DNA of 64,000 bases from Ardenticatena maritima (GCF_001306175.1 NZ_LGKN01000005.1:310001-374000); one strand, 5' to 3'; shown: positions 1 to 10,107, numbered from the stretch's first letter. Notes: generated by a model not told the origin, from the sequence alone. A program made the numbers and translations.

Positions 1-692
1 TGCCCATCTTCCAGCAGAACAAGGTGCCACGTGCCAGCACGTTCCGGCGCCGGGCCAGGACCCAGGTAGACTTCCCAGTAGCCATCGGCCTGCGTGACGG
101 CGTCTTGTTGATAGCCGAACTCGTTGAAGACCCGCACTGTGACGCCGGGGCGCGGCGTGCCATTGTTGTTGTACACGTAGCCAAAGAACTTCATTTCATC
201 ACAGCGAACACCACCCAAGGAATTGATCACGAGATAAAGCGGCATTGGTGTCGGCGTGGGCACGGGCGGTGCGGAACTGCCACCACCTCCCCCAGTGGTG
301 CGTGGCGGCGGGGGTGGCGGCGACGTGGGGAAGGGTATCGGTGTGTCAGTTGGCAACGCCGTCAACGTCGCCACAAGGTCGGGGGTCGGCGTACCTTCAA
401 TAGCAATGGCGGTCTCAGTCGCCACAGCCTCGGCCGTCCCCGTTGGCAAGGGGGTTTCAGTCGGTGTTGCTGTAGGCGTTGGCGTCTGGGTTGGTGTGGC
501 AGTGGGGGTCCACGTCGGCGGCAATGTCGCCACTGGGCGCGGCGTGGGCGTCGGCGGGCGGCGTGCCAACCCAACCGGCGCCAGCATGCTCGGTTGCACC
601 CAAATCAAGCCAATCGCCATGAGCGCCAGCACCGTCAAGACGGCCATGATCGCAATGCCAATGTTGAGTTGTTCTTCACTCCAATTTTGCAT
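1..692 (-). CDS. Partial membrane-anchored PT-rich protein with a carboxypeptidase-regulatory-like domain
   Basis: The gene reads leftward off the window, so only the first 230 codons are visible. The start is an ATG preceded by CGGAG. One membrane helix lies at about residues 12-32 after a short acidic N-terminus. A long linker rich in Pro and Thr (repeated PT, TPTP) and a Gly/Ser run follow, to about residue 155. A beta-rich stretch then begins with a Cys and contains a G-TPRPGVTVRV...DGYWEV pattern typical of carboxypeptidase-regulatory-like or invasin-type beta sandwiches. The layout implies an anchored protein that displays a small beta domain outside the membrane across a stiff spacer. 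The function is unknown. The coding frame is clear; the domain name is inference. Confidence 0.75.
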   Translation of the reverse strand, partial: MQNWSEEQLNIGIAIMAVLTVLALMAIGLIWVQPSMLAPVGLARRPPTPTPRPVATLPPTWTPTATPTQTPTPTATPTETPLPTGTAEAVATETAIAIEGTPTPDLVATLTALPTDTPIPFPTSPPPPPPRTTGGGGGSSAPPVPTPTPMPLYLVINSLGGVRCDEMKFFGYVYNNNGTPRPGVTVRVFNEFGYQQDAVTQADGYWEVYLGPGPAPERAGTWHLVLLEDG

Positions 693-816
693 ACGAGGGC
701 TCCGTGTATGCCTTTTTTCTGTTGAAGTGGCTTATTTACAGGCGCATTTATAATGTATTGTGCCAGAGGTGCCGTGTTTCCGCAACAGACTTGCGTATCA
801 CCGCCTCATTCTTTCA

Positions 817-2160
817 CTATCGAAAGACTTCGTAGGCGTCAATTTGCCCGGTAAAGTAGCCAATAGGCAAGCGCCAATAGCGCAAATTCATGGTATCATC
901 TTCCTGCATAATCAGACGCAACCGCGCGTCCTCGGTGACCATGCCATTCACATCCGCCAGGCGCACATACAAGCCATCACGTGAGGCGCCGGGGTCGCTG
1001 AAGGTGAGCACCGCATGAAGCCGTGCTTCAAGCCACACACGCTCGGTGATGGCTTGCTCATCCGGTGAGCGGTCTTGCAACGCCAAATGAATTTCCAATT
1101 CACGCTGGTTCCACAACTGCGCGGCAATCAAATCGAACTCGGAACGGCGGGCTTCCCACAGCGGCAAATGCCCTTCACCCAACACACCCCGACTGAGCAA
1201 GCGCATTTGCTGCACCCACCGCCGATAGCGTTCCTGCCGCCCAAACGGGTTGGGTTCTTCGGGGTCGGCCAGCCACGTTTGAATAGCCGCCTCTTCCTCC
1301 ATCAGCGCCGTTTGTAGTTGGTCCCAGGCAGGCGTACCACCTGTTTGCAACGCAAAGCGAATTTCGCGGGCAATTTGCTGGCGGGCTTGTACCCGTTCCA
1401 GTACGAAGGGCGGCCAGGGCGCCGGCGCCGGGCGCGTATCAATGGGCACAGGCTTCACCGTCCCCAGGTCGCGCATGCCAATGGCTTGAAGCGCCTCTTG
1501 CACGGCGGCGACACGCGCCGTTTCTCCGCTCGCCTGATAGCGCTCCATCAACTGTTGCAACAAGGCTTCACGCACCGGCGGCGACATCTCAGGCGCAAAG
1601 CGCGCCAGAATCGAAACTTGTTGCCAGTCGCGCAGGGCGGCGGTACGTTCCCCCAAGCGGTCTAATCCGTCGCCTGTTTGCAGCAACACCTGGGCGCGTG
1701 CGATATCATCAATGTAAGGCGATGCCAACGCGACCTGCCCCGCCAGCACAAACAAGCGCGCTGCGCGGTCTTCATCTTTCTCGGCAAGCGCCTCCGCCAG
1801 GCGCACCAAAAACATCGCCTGTTCGCGATCATCCAAATCGGGCGCAAACAAAGTCAGCGCGTAAGCGGTGGCATACGCTTCGGATGCGAGGGCGGTTTCT
1901 ATGTTTTGCCCATCAGGCACACCACCAATCCAATCAAGGAGCAGCCCCGCATCCACACGCTTCAGTTCCAGCAACCCCGCCGCATCGGTCGCCAGCCAGC
2001 CGGTTGGTGGTTCGCTTCGCGCGGCGATGATACGCAGGGTGATGAGCAACGGCAATGCCAGCAAGGCAATGCCTATCACGCCAATCACCCCCCACAGCCA
2101 GGGCGAAACTCCACGGCGGCGTGGTGGTTTCGGTTCACCAACCGGTGGTCTCTGTTGCAT
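817..2160 (-). CDS. Single-pass membrane protein of unknown function
   Basis: 447 residues. An open frame continues upstream, but the ATG chosen here has GGAAG about 10 bases before it and lies just downstream of a strong promoter. The N-terminus is Pro/Arg-rich (PPRRRG), followed by one hydrophobic helix at about residues 20-44. The rest is a large, mostly alpha-helical soluble part with many Ala, Leu, Arg and Gln and repeated helix pairs, possibly TPR-like in the middle. I recognise no catalytic motif. The positive N-terminus before the helix suggests that the large C-terminal part lies outside the cytoplasm. It stands alone, between its own promoter and the leftmost gene. It may be a scaffold or sensor of the envelope; nothing more can be supported. 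Confidence 0.8.
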   Translation of the reverse strand: MQQRPPVGEPKPPRRRGVSPWLWGVIGVIGIALLALPLLITLRIIAARSEPPTGWLATDAAGLLELKRVDAGLLLDWIGGVPDGQNIETALASEAYATAYALTLFAPDLDDREQAMFLVRLAEALAEKDEDRAARLFVLAGQVALASPYIDDIARAQVLLQTGDGLDRLGERTAALRDWQQVSILARFAPEMSPPVREALLQQLMERYQASGETARVAAVQEALQAIGMRDLGTVKPVPIDTRPAPAPWPPFVLERVQARQQIAREIRFALQTGGTPAWDQLQTALMEEEAAIQTWLADPEEPNPFGRQERYRRWVQQMRLLSRGVLGEGHLPLWEARRSEFDLIAAQLWNQRELEIHLALQDRSPDEQAITERVWLEARLHAVLTFSDPGASRDGLYVRLADVNGMVTEDARLRLIMQEDDTMNLRYWRLPIGYFTGQIDAYEVFR

Positions 2161-2194
2161 TTTCTGGTCTTCCAGCGAGTTTGACGCTGCGGCG

Positions 2195-2223
2195 ATTATA
2201 CCGTTGGGCGGCAAGCAAGGCAA
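2195..2223 (-). promoter_or_regulatory. Sigma-70-type promoter for the 817-2160 gene
   Basis: On the minus strand TTGCCT and TATAAT are separated by 17 bases, and the -10 box is about 35 bases before the ATG. The consensus fit and spacing are very good. Confidence 0.75.
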
Positions 2224-2283
2224 AATGTTGCAAAATTTGTGGTGTTTTTTATACAAAATTTTGAAACTTTAGAGGCAACCTGC

Positions 2284-2324
2284 AAAAAAACAGCGTGCCA
2301 GGCAGCCCACCTGACACGCTGTTT
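2284..2324 (-). terminator. Intrinsic terminator after the ribokinase-family gene
   Basis: A 15-base stem (AAACAGCGTG(T/C)CAGG and its partner) with a 7-base loop, followed on the minus strand by seven T. The one imperfect pair becomes G-U only in the minus-strand transcript. That fits its use by the kinase gene ending just upstream. Confidence 0.85.
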
Positions 2325-2338
2325 CGTCTTTGTGGGTA

Positions 2339-3274
2339 TTACGACACGCGCCGCATCTCCACCAGCGCGAGCACTTCATCACGGCGAGGCATCGCCCTTT
2401 GTGCGCCTTGCCGCTGAACAGCGAGCGCCCCCGCAGCAGACGCCCACCGCACAGCCGTGGCCACATCGTACCCTTCGGCAAGGGCAACCGCCAAAGCGCC
2501 GTTGAACGCATCACCTGCGCCTACCGTATCCACAGCATTCACCCGAAACGGCGGCTGATGCCAGACGCCATCGGCTACGGCAACTGTTGCGCCTTTTTCG
2601 CCGCGCGTCAGTATGGCAACCTGGGCGCCGCGTGCGCGCAACGCCTCGGCGGCTTCGCTGGCTTCGACGGCTGTTTCAATCGCGCCCCCCACCAACACAG
2701 CGGCTTCATGCTCGTTGGGGGTAAGAATATCGCAGAACGCCAACAACTCGTCCGGCAGATTTTCATGCACAGGCGCGGGGTCGAGAATGGTGCGCACGCC
2801 CATTTCGCGCGCCAGACGAAGCGCCGCCAACACGGTTTCTTGCGGGATTTCCAGTTGCACTAGCAAGACGGCCGCCTGTTCGAGCAAAGGGCGCAACCGT
2901 TCGACATCGGCTTGCTCAACGCGCCCGTTCGCCCCCGGCACGACCACAATGGCGTTGTGGCCGTTTTCGGCAACGTTGATGAGCGCCACACCGGTATGCG
3001 CCTCGGTATCACGCAAGACGGCATCGGTTGCCACGCCGTTTTCAGCCAGCGACGCCAGCAATTGCTCGCCGAAGGCATCCGCCCCCACGCGCCCCACCAT
3101 TGCCGTGCGCGCGCCCATGCGCGCCGCCGCGACTGCCTGATTGGCCCCCTTGCCCCCAGGCGTCGTTTCAAAACGCTGTCCGGTCAGGGTCTCACCTGGT
3201 CGCGGCAAACGCTGAACACGGGCGACAAGGTCTATGTTGATGCTTCCGAAAACAACCACTGTCGGTTTCATCAT
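2339..3274 (-). CDS. rbsK: PfkB-family sugar kinase, probably ribokinase
   Basis: 311 residues, normal ribokinase length. The N-terminus has the family signature with FGSINIDLVARV and the first PfkB box with GGKGANQAVAAARMG. The second box near the C-terminus reads DTVGAGDAFNGALA and carries the catalytic Asp of the GAGD motif. Ribokinases phosphorylate D-ribose at O5 with ATP in the cytoplasm, but the PfkB family also covers nucleosides and other sugars, so the substrate is not certain. No ribose transporter or RbsD is near. The gene starts 15 bases after the molybdopterin oxidoreductase stop, so the two are probably cotranscribed. Two ATGs occur in tandem after GGAG and either could be used. 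Confidence 0.9.
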   Translation of the reverse strand: MMKPTVVVFGSINIDLVARVQRLPRPGETLTGQRFETTPGGKGANQAVAAARMGARTAMVGRVGADAFGEQLLASLAENGVATDAVLRDTEAHTGVALINVAENGHNAIVVVPGANGRVEQADVERLRPLLEQAAVLLVQLEIPQETVLAALRLAREMGVRTILDPAPVHENLPDELLAFCDILTPNEHEAAVLVGGAIETAVEASEAAEALRARGAQVAILTRGEKGATVAVADGVWHQPPFRVNAVDTVGAGDAFNGALAVALAEGYDVATAVRWASAAGALAVQRQGAQRAMPRRDEVLALVEMRRVS

Positions 3275-3289
3275 TGACGCTCCACTTCG

Positions 3290-5509
3290 TCAGGCAAGCG
3301 AGACCGCCTGTTGCGTGCTTTCCGGCTCCTCAGATGCGACCGCAAGCGGTTCAACACGCACCAGAACATCGTAGAAGCGCGCCCCGCCCCCCATATCGCT
3401 CTCCTCAGCGGGTGTGACCTGGTTGATATTGCGCCCATCGGGGCTCAGTTTGTTCCACCAGATGCTCGGCGCGAGCACAGTCCCGTGCACAATGTCTTCC
3501 GTCAGATGCGCACGCAAATGGACTTCGCCCCGTTCGTTCCAGACGCGCACCAGAGCGCCTTCGCGAATACCCCGCGCGGCGGCATCATCGGGGTGTATCC
3601 AGAGCGACGGCTCCCCTTCGCGACGGCGCAACCGCTCAACATTGACAAAGGTGGTGTTGAGGAACGAATGCGCCGGCGGTGAAATGCAGAAAAGCCACCC
3701 CTGTTGCCAGACGGTTGCGGCGTCGGCGTTGCGCCTGGTGGCGGGCGGCGTCCACGTCGGCAGAGGGTCATAGCCATCCTCAGCCATGCGCTCGCTGTAG
3801 AGTTCGCATTTTCCGCTGGGGGTGGGAAAACGGCCGTCCGCAAAGGGCACGAAAGGCTGCGGCAGATTGAGCCGCGCCCAGCCGTCGCGTACCAACCGCT
3901 CCCATGTGATGCCTTCAAAGACGGGGTCGGTTTGGGCTTCGACAAATTCGCGCAAAATCTCTTCGTCGCTCTGCGTGAAGCATGCCTCGGTGTACCCCAT
4001 CGCCTGCGCCAGGCGGCGAAAGATTTCGCTGTTCGGCAGGCTTTCGCCCAGCGGGGCAATCGCCGGGCGATTGAGCATGAGGTAGTAATGCCCATACGGC
4101 TTCACAATGTCCCAATGCTCGGCTTGCGTCGTGGCGGGCAAAATGTAGTCGGCGTAATCGGCGGTGTCGGTCTGAAAATGTTCCAACACCACGGTGAAGA
4201 GGTCTTCACGGCGCAACCCTTCCAGCACGGCTTGCTGGTGCGGCGCAACAGCCGCCGGGTTGCTGTTGTACACAATCAGCGCTTTGACGGGCGGTCCGGC
4301 CTCTTCGGGGCGCACAGGCGGGTCAACGGGACGTGGGCGATAGTGCGCCTGCGCCAGCCGCGCGGGGTCAAGGCTGAGCGCGTCGCCCAGGCGAATCATG
4401 TTGATGGTACGCGGCTCACGCCCTTGCAGCAGGTCGGGGCGTTCGAGTACGTTGCGGTTGAAACGAAATGCGCCGCTGGTGCTGAGTTGCAGTCCGCCGC
4501 CTTCATCGCGCCAGGCGCCCACCAGCGCTGGCAAGCACGCAATGGTGCGCACCGTCATGCCGCCGCCGGCGTGGCGCTGCAAGCCGTAGTTGATGCGAAT
4601 AGCCGCCGGGCGTGTCGTGGCGTACTCGTGCGCCAGGCGTTCGATACGCGCGGCGGGAACGCCGGTGATGGTTTCAGCCCGTTCCGGCGTCCAATCGCGC
4701 ACACGGGCGACCAGGCGGTCGAAGCCCACGGTCGCACGGGCAACATAGTCGGCGTCATAGAGCGCATCGCGGATGATGACGTGCATCATCGCCAGCGCCA
4801 GCACACCGTCTGTGCCGGGGTTGATGGCAATCCATTCATCCGCCGCGCGGGCGGTGCGGGTACGCGCCGGGTCAATCACGATGACGCGCGCGCCGTTTGC
4901 ACGCGCTTCCTGCACGAAAGGCCAGAGGTGCATGTTGCTGGTCAGCGTGTTGCTTCCCCAAATCAGGATGAAGCGCGCTTTGGCAAAGGCTTCGGTGTCC
5001 GTCGCCAGCGCCGCGCCGAGCGTGTAGGTCAACCCCTCGAAGCCCGCCGTGGCGCAAATGGTGCGCGCCAGGCGCGACGCCCCCATGCGGTTGAAAAAGC
5101 GCGACGCCATCCCTTCACCTTGCAGCAAGCCCATCGTGCCGGCGTAGGAATACGGCAAGACGGCTTCCGCGCCATACTCGGCGATAATCTGCTGTAAACG
5201 CGCCGCAATGTCGGCAATGGCTTCATCCCATGAAACCGGCACGAATTGCCCGCTTCCTTTCGGGCCAACCCGTTTGAGCGGGCGCGTCAGTCGCTCAGGG
5301 TGATAGACGCGGTCGAGATACCGTTCGACTTTCCCACACAAGCGCCCCCGTGTGATGGGGTGGTCAGGATGCCCCCAAATGTCTACCGCGCGACCAGTGC
5401 GTTCATCCACGGCAATTTGCCAGGCGCAGGTGTCGGGGCAATCATGGGGACAGGCTCCCGTGATGATGCGTATGTGTGGTTGCTGGGCGTATGTTTCATG
5501 CTTGCGCAT
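3290..5509 (-). CDS. Molybdopterin-dependent oxidoreductase (BisC/YyaE-like)
   Basis: 739 residues, normal for the single-subunit family. The start is the ATG after AAAGGAG with a 6-7 base gap. A longer open frame runs upstream antisense to the subtilase and is not used. The N-terminus holds the Fe4S4 site as CPHDCPDTC followed by RLCGK, and a Cys rather than selenocysteine or Ser is expected at molybdenum. The middle contains the molybdopterin dinucleotide-binding Rossmann parts ([20 protein letters not shown]) and the [13 protein letters not shown] stretch common in this group. The C-terminal third is the molydopterin-binding barrel with SPPAHSFLN and NERGEV. No Tat signal, electron-transfer subunit or membrane anchor is nearby, so it is probably cytoplasmic. 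The substrate is unknown. It is divergent from the subtilase gene. Confidence 0.9.
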   Translation of the reverse strand: MRKHETYAQQPHIRIITGACPHDCPDTCAWQIAVDERTGRAVDIWGHPDHPITRGRLCGKVERYLDRVYHPERLTRPLKRVGPKGSGQFVPVSWDEAIADIAARLQQIIAEYGAEAVLPYSYAGTMGLLQGEGMASRFFNRMGASRLARTICATAGFEGLTYTLGAALATDTEAFAKARFILIWGSNTLTSNMHLWPFVQEARANGARVIVIDPARTRTARAADEWIAINPGTDGVLALAMMHVIIRDALYDADYVARATVGFDRLVARVRDWTPERAETITGVPAARIERLAHEYATTRPAAIRINYGLQRHAGGGMTVRTIACLPALVGAWRDEGGGLQLSTSGAFRFNRNVLERPDLLQGREPRTINMIRLGDALSLDPARLAQAHYRPRPVDPPVRPEEAGPPVKALIVYNSNPAAVAPHQQAVLEGLRREDLFTVVLEHFQTDTADYADYILPATTQAEHWDIVKPYGHYYLMLNRPAIAPLGESLPNSEIFRRLAQAMGYTEACFTQSDEEILREFVEAQTDPVFEGITWERLVRDGWARLNLPQPFVPFADGRFPTPSGKCELYSERMAEDGYDPLPTWTPPATRRNADAATVWQQGWLFCISPPAHSFLNTTFVNVERLRRREGEPSLWIHPDDAAARGIREGALVRVWNERGEVHLRAHLTEDIVHGTVLAPSIWWNKLSPDGRNINQVTPAEESDMGGGARFYDVLVRVEPLAVASEEPESTQQAVSLA

Positions 5510-5660
5510 ACACAACTCCTTTCTCATGTGGGTCGGCGCGGGTGCTTGTATTCTACCGCGAACAAGAGGGACAACAAAGGCAAGCCGTCGGGGTGTCTGT
5601 TGATGCGCTTCACCAACGCCCTGGCCTCTTCTCTGTTCAAACAATGTACAGGAGTCAGCC

Positions 5661-7571
5661 ATGCGTGTTTTGAGTTCGCTCTTGGTCTTTCTCTTGCTGG
5701 GTGCGCCGCTCTTCTTGAAACCGCGCGCGCCGGCACTCCCCCCCATGCTCGACGCCGCTTTTGCCGCAGGGCGCGCGGATTTCTGGGTGTTGCTCTCTCC
5801 ACCCGACACCACACCGCCGCCGATGACAGGCTCCATGGCGCAGGTGCGGCGCACGTTGACGGCACGCTGGCAAGCGCAAGCCGCCGCCGAACAAGCGCCG
5901 CTGGTCAACCTGGTGCACCACTTTGGCGCCGACGCCGAATCGTTCTGGCTGGTGAACGCGCTTTTGGTGCGCAACGGTACACGCGATCTGGCGCTGGCAC
6001 TCGCCCAACAGCCCAACGTGGTTGGCTTGACGCTCGAACGCCCGGTTGCGGCAACGTTGCCGGAACCGACGGCGGCGCCCAATCGCACCAGCGGCTCGGT
6101 GGAATGGCACGTCTCGCGCGTGGGAGCGCCCGACGTGTGGGCGAGCGGTATCACAGGCGAGGGCGTCGTGGTTGGTGTGCAAGATACCGGTATCGAAGCC
6201 ACCCATCCCGCGCTCATCACCCATGAGCGCGTGGTGAGCAGTACACACCCGCACGATTACGCCTGGCATGATGCCATTCACAGCGATGTGAGCGGCAACG
6301 GGAGCAACCCCTGCGGCTTTGACAGCCCCACCCCGTGCGACGACCACGGGCACGGCACCCACGTGACGGGGATTGCGGTCGGCGGCACACCAACCGACAA
6401 CATCGGCGTCGCCCCCGGCGCAACATGGATTGGATGCCGCAACATGGATGAAGGCGTTGGCTCGCCCGCCACATACCTGGAATGCTTCCAATGGTTTGTT
6501 TCGCCCACCAAAGTGGATGGAAGCGCGCCACGCCCAGACCTGGCGGCGGACATCATCAATAATTCGTGGGCGTGTCCGCCGTCTGAAGGGTGTGATAGCG
6601 GCAACACCATGTTGCTGCGTCGTGCGGTGGCGGCGCTCCAAGCGGCGGGGGTGCTCGTGGTGGCTTCAGCGGGCAATGAAGGACCGGGATGCGGCACGGT
6701 GAGCATGCCGCCGGGTATGTTCGTCGAAACGCTCTCGGTGGGCAGTAGCACCAGCAGCAACACGCTGAGCAGTTTCAGCAGTCGGGGTCCCGGTGAAGGG
6801 GGTGTCAAGCCGAACATCACGGCTCCGGGGAGTAGCGTGCGGAGCGCCTATGTTGGGGGCGGCTATGCCGTACTCAGCGGCACCAGCATGGCATCGCCCA
6901 ACGTGGCAGGGGTGGCGGCGCTCGTCTGGAGCGGCGCGCCCCAGGTGAAGAACAAAGTGCACTTGACGCACCACATCTTGCAATCCACCGCGACGCCCTT
7001 CACCAACACGGCATGCGGCGGCGACGACGACGCCCATCCCAACCACGCGTGGGGCTGGGGACTTGTCAACGCGCCGAACGCGGTCGCGCGGGCGCAAACC
7101 TGCGCCCAGCACGATTGGGACGGCGACGGGGCGACCACCGGCGCTGAAATCGCGCTGGTGCGCGCTCACCTCGGCGAGACAATCACACCGGAGACAAGCG
7201 CCCTTGACCTTGACGGCGACGGGGAGATTGACGCCGACGACGAAACGCTTTTGCTGGGGCACCTGGGCGAAGCCTGCGAGGGGCTGGTGGTCATCACCAC
7301 ACCACTCACAACCACCGCCATCCTCACGAACACCACGCCCTACACGCTGACCGTGCAAGCCACCTTCCTGCAAGGTGCGCAACTCGCCCATCCGGGCTTC
7401 ACCCTGACGCTTGCGCCATTTGAAAACGCCACCATCTTGCCCCCCTCCCCCATTGCCGACACCGTGCGGCTCACCGTACTCTGGATGGGGGACGAAGATG
7501 CGCCGCTCCACATCACCAGCACGAACAGACCGCCGCGCCGCTGGTTCTTCCCATTTGTATCTGCGCCCTGA
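5661..7571 (+). CDS. Secreted subtilisin-like serine protease with a dockerin-like C-terminal calcium region
   Basis: 636 residues with AGGAG upstream. A signal peptide spans about residues 1-20 and a propeptide-like stretch reaches about 145. The S8 catalytic domain shows Asp175 (QDTGIE), His231 (HGTHVTG), oxyanion Asn339 (SAGNEG) and Ser409 ([11 protein letters not shown]). Residues about 485-537 contain two EF-like loops, [12 protein letters not shown] and [12 protein letters not shown], spaced like the two halves of a type I dockerin and probably binding calcium. A final beta-rich region of about 90 residues follows. The role is extracellular proteolysis, with Ca2+ likely stabilising the tail. 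Cys residues are unusually frequent for a subtilase and may form disulfides. It is transcribed alone and ends at a strong bidirectional terminator. Confidence 0.95.
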   Translation: MRVLSSLLVFLLLGAPLFLKPRAPALPPMLDAAFAAGRADFWVLLSPPDTTPPPMTGSMAQVRRTLTARWQAQAAAEQAPLVNLVHHFGADAESFWLVNALLVRNGTRDLALALAQQPNVVGLTLERPVAATLPEPTAAPNRTSGSVEWHVSRVGAPDVWASGITGEGVVVGVQDTGIEATHPALITHERVVSSTHPHDYAWHDAIHSDVSGNGSNPCGFDSPTPCDDHGHGTHVTGIAVGGTPTDNIGVAPGATWIGCRNMDEGVGSPATYLECFQWFVSPTKVDGSAPRPDLAADIINNSWACPPSEGCDSGNTMLLRRAVAALQAAGVLVVASAGNEGPGCGTVSMPPGMFVETLSVGSSTSSNTLSSFSSRGPGEGGVKPNITAPGSSVRSAYVGGGYAVLSGTSMASPNVAGVAALVWSGAPQVKNKVHLTHHILQSTATPFTNTACGGDDDAHPNHAWGWGLVNAPNAVARAQTCAQHDWDGDGATTGAEIALVRAHLGETITPETSALDLDGDGEIDADDETLLLGHLGEACEGLVVITTPLTTTAILTNTTPYTLTVQATFLQGAQLAHPGFTLTLAPFENATILPPSPIADTVRLTVLWMGDEDAPLHITSTNRPPRRWFFPFVSAP

Positions 7572-7587
7572 AAGCGGCTCGCAATCA

Positions 7588-7624
7588 AAAAGCCCTGTCA
7601 GGCGATATGACCTGACAGGGCTTT
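7588..7624. terminator. Bidirectional terminator between the subtilase and the four-helix membrane protein
   Basis: Perfect stem AAAGCCCTGTCAGG with an 8-base loop, A-run on one side and TTT on the other, lying between two convergent genes. The same core stem recurs after recO. Confidence 0.9.
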
Positions 7625-7643
7625 CGTCGGTACGTGCTTTGGT

Positions 7644-8045
7644 TTACATGCCGGGCCACGCGGTGTAAGGCACCCCCAGGATGACAATCACCAACGCGCC
7701 CAGCAAGCCCAGCGCCACCGTGCGATGGCGTGCACCACCGCGCAACTTGCGGCTGCGGCTCATCATCATGTGCGCAAAAGCGAGCGCCGCCAGCATAATC
7801 ACCGGGTGAATGTATGCAAAAAAGATGTTTTGCCCACTCCAACGCCCTTCAAGCACCCAAATGATAATGCCCAACAGCACCTGCACATCTAGCAAGATGG
7901 TAGCAATCAAAGGCAACTTCTGGTCTTCTTTCACCCAAGCGGCGTTTTCCCTCCACTTCTTCAAACTCTGCCCTCCAGCCACCAACAACGCCAGCAACAC
8001 CAGCCAGCGCATGACATCATGCAATTCAACAAGCGCGTTCGTCAT
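7644..8045 (-). CDS. Four-helix membrane protein, cytochrome-b-like
   Basis: 133 residues. The start is the ATG with AGGAGG eight bases upstream. There are four predicted membrane helices, at about residues 12-28, 48-68, 77-95 and 107-127. His residues occur near the helix starts (LHDVMRW, IHPVIM, FAHMMM), in a layout shared with small cytochrome-b561-like or CtaA-half proteins common in Chloroflexota. Two of them could bind haem, but this is not shown. The second helix contains DVQVLLGIIIW, which I associate with this family. No electron-transfer partner is adjacent. It is transcribed alone toward the shared terminator. Confidence 0.75.
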   Translation of the reverse strand: MTNALVELHDVMRWLVLLALLVAGGQSLKKWRENAAWVKEDQKLPLIATILLDVQVLLGIIIWVLEGRWSGQNIFFAYIHPVIMLAALAFAHMMMSRSRKLRGGARHRTVALGLLGALVIVILGVPYTAWPGM

Positions 8046-8137
8046 TCTCCATGCCTCCTCACCTGTTTGCGTTGACCTTCTCCTGAAACGGCGCAACTAT
8101 ACCCTGAACCCCATGCTCGACAAGCCAGGCGCGCATG

Positions 8138-8169
8138 AAAAAGCGGCACCCGCCGGCTACGGGTGCCGC
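8138..8169 (-). terminator. Terminator after the BON/WALKP repeat gene
   Basis: Nine-base stem GCGGCACCC with a 9-base loop, followed on the minus strand by five T. It lies 16 bases after the stop. Confidence 0.85.
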
Positions 8170-8185
8170 CAAACTGCTCGCGAGA

Positions 8186-9907
8186 TTAGCCGTTGAGCGC
8201 GGCTTGCGCCTCAGCGATGATGGCTTCCGGGTCGGGACCTTCACCCTTCTTGAAGGCGCTCTTGGCTTTGGCGAACGCCTTGAACTCTTCAGCACTCCAC
8301 TGGTCTTTGGGCTTCAATGCCCATGAGGGGTACTTTTCCAGCAATTCGGGCGGAATTTCACCCGGTGCCGCTTTTGCCGCCGATGACGGCGCGGCAGTCG
8401 CCGCGGCCTTCAACGCTTCTTGCTTGGCTTTTTCCAAAGCGGCTTGTGCTTCGGCAATAATCTGCTTCGGATCGGGACCTTCACCCTTCTTGAAGGCGCT
8501 CTTGGCTTTGGCTTGCGCCTTGAAATCTTCGGCGCTCCACTGGTCTTTGGGTTTCAGCGCCCAAGCGGGGTACTGCTCGCTCAACTTGGCGATGATAGCC
8601 TGCACCTCTTCCTCGGTCAGTTCGCGCTTGGTGGCCACACCAACGCCCGGCCCTTCGCTAACTTCGCCCCGCTGCGCTTTTTCCAGCGCTTCCTGCGCTT
8701 TGGCGCGAATCTCAGCCACCGGCATGCCCTGGCCGCGCAATTCGGCGATTTTGGCTTCGGCGGCTTCGCGGAAATCGTCAGCCGTCCACTGGCGGCGTGG
8801 TTTGAGCGCCCACATGGGGAACTGCTGGCGCAACGCCATCAACGCCGCGCGGCGTGGGTCGGTTGTTTCGGCGGCCGCCGCTGCGCCCGCGCCGGCGCTC
8901 GCTTTGGCCACCGCTTCACGCAACGCCTGTTGCGCTTCGGCAATCACCTGCTTCGGGTCAGGCCCTTCGCCTTTCTTGAAGGCGCTCTTGGCTTTGGCTT
9001 GCGCCTTGAAGTCTTCGGCGCTCCACTGGTCTTTGGGTTTCAACGCCCATTCGGGGTACTTTTGCTTCAACTCAGCCAACACCTCGGCGGGCACTTTTGC
9101 CAAGTCAATAGGTCCTTCCGGAACGGCGGCTTGCACCGGCTGAGCGGCGGCGGGTTCAGCGCCAAAGCCAAACAAATCGTCTTCGTCGCCTTCGCCTTCA
9201 TCAGCGGCGGCTGCGGCCGCCTGCGCCCCTTCACGCAAAATTTTGCCTGCTTCTTCCAACTCCTTCGGGTCGGGGCCTTCACCCTTCTTGAACGCCATCT
9301 TCGCCTTGGCACGCGCCTGGAAATCTTCCTTCGTCCATTCTTCTTTGGGCTTCAGCGCCCACGCCGGCAAATCGGCTTCCGTCACAGGGCGGCCACCCAC
9401 CATCGCCTGCTTGGCTTCACCACCGGCGCTCTTCTTGCGCTTGCGGCGCTTCTTCGGCGCGAGGACGCGCTCAATCGAAACGGGGTCCACCACCATGTGA
9501 TCGTGCACATCCAACACCCCCGGCACCGCCTGCACAATGCGCACGATTTCTTCACGAGCGGCTTCGGTGGGCACAGCGCCGTAGAGCATCACATGGCCGC
9601 GCACCACGCGGATTGGCAGCGGCAAGGGCGCAAGCCAACCGCCATCCACTTCCTGCAAACGGCGCGCCACAGCCACCGTCAACTCATCGTCCGAGTACAT
9701 TTCATTGCGCACCTCGCGCACACCTTCAACCTCGCGCGCCAATTGCTCGGCGACAAATTTGAGGCTGTCGGTGCGGGCAAAACCGCGCAACACGACCGTA
9801 CCGCTCTCTTCGACATCCACAAAAATTTCACATTCCCCCGTGCGCAACGGGTCATAGGACAGCAACGAGCGTTCAACGGCTTCGCGAAGCAGTTCTACTT
9901 TGACCAT
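8186..9907 (-). CDS. Two-BON-domain protein with five WALKP repeats
   Basis: 573 residues. The start is the ATG after AGGAG with a six-base gap. Residues about 1-72 and 73-141 look like two BON domains, with the [10 protein letters not shown] and VMLYGAVPT strand-turn pattern. A basic patch PKKRRKRKK sits at 151-159. Five copies of a 45-residue unit follow at about 180-224, 284-329, 363-408, 446-491 and 526-571. Each begins (Y/F/L)P-x-WALKPK and continues W-(S/T)-x-(E/D)-(D/E)-F; most read [14 protein letters not shown]. Copy 3 is divergent. Ala-rich linkers separate them. No signal peptide is visible, so it is probably cytoplasmic. BON domains usually bind membranes or small ligands; the repeat is unknown to me. 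Two of the copies are almost identical. Confidence 0.85.
   Translation of the reverse strand: MVKVELLREAVERSLLSYDPLRTGECEIFVDVEESGTVVLRGFARTDSLKFVAEQLAREVEGVREVRNEMYSDDELTVAVARRLQEVDGGWLAPLPLPIRVVRGHVMLYGAVPTEAAREEIVRIVQAVPGVLDVHDHMVVDPVSIERVLAPKKRRKRKKSAGGEAKQAMVGGRPVTEADLPAWALKPKEEWTKEDFQARAKAKMAFKKGEGPDPKELEEAGKILREGAQAAAAAADEGEGDEDDLFGFGAEPAAAQPVQAAVPEGPIDLAKVPAEVLAELKQKYPEWALKPKDQWSAEDFKAQAKAKSAFKKGEGPDPKQVIAEAQQALREAVAKASAGAGAAAAAETTDPRRAALMALRQQFPMWALKPRRQWTADDFREAAEAKIAELRGQGMPVAEIRAKAQEALEKAQRGEVSEGPGVGVATKRELTEEEVQAIIAKLSEQYPAWALKPKDQWSAEDFKAQAKAKSAFKKGEGPDPKQIIAEAQAALEKAKQEALKAAATAAPSSAAKAAPGEIPPELLEKYPSWALKPKDQWSAEEFKAFAKAKSAFKKGEGPDPEAIIAEAQAALNG
8195..9370 (-). repeat. Five coding copies of the WALKP repeat
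   Basis: The copies lie at 9236-9370, 8921-9058, 8684-8821, 8435-8572 and 8195-8332. Bases as well as residues are conserved between copies 2, 4 and 5, pointing to recent duplication or gene conversion. Copy 3 has lost the FKKGEGPDP core. Confidence 0.85.
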
Positions 9908-10078
9908 TCTCGTCTCCTGCATGCTGGAATGGAACCCCTCTGTTCGACACACAGATACACTTGTGCGATTTTACACAATCCGGAAAAGCGCGCCGATTAT
10001 AACACGAGCCCTTTTCCTTGTCGAATACGAACAAGCAGACGGCCTTCCTTATCGTCACACTTTTCAAAGAAACGCGCT

Positions 10079-10107
10079 TTTTGCCCTCACATACCGTATG
10101 CTATAAT
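10079..10107 (+). promoter_or_regulatory. Probable secA promoter
   Basis: A perfect TATAAT -10 box at 10102-10107 lies about 75 bases before the secA ATG. The -35 is weaker: TTTGCC gives a 17-base spacer and TTGCCC a 15-base spacer. Confidence 0.55.

Noticed and set aside
256-753. Plus-strand frame rich in Val and Gly
   Set aside because: It is the complement of the PT-rich linker of the minus-strand anchored protein. The periodic pattern comes from the PT repeats.
3704-5197. A 497-codon plus-strand frame
   Set aside because: It is antisense to the molybdopterin oxidoreductase, whose iron-sulfur and cofactor motifs are intact.
5510-6220. N-terminal extension of the molybdopterin oxidoreductase to 976 residues
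   Set aside because: The added part is antisense to the subtilase signal and catalytic regions. The ATG with AAAGGAG directly precedes the family N-terminus.
8195-9370. Regular DNA repeats that could be taken for a CRISPR array
   Set aside because: Units are in frame, about 135 bases, unevenly spaced and encode the WALKP protein repeat. There are no short palindromic repeats or cas genes.
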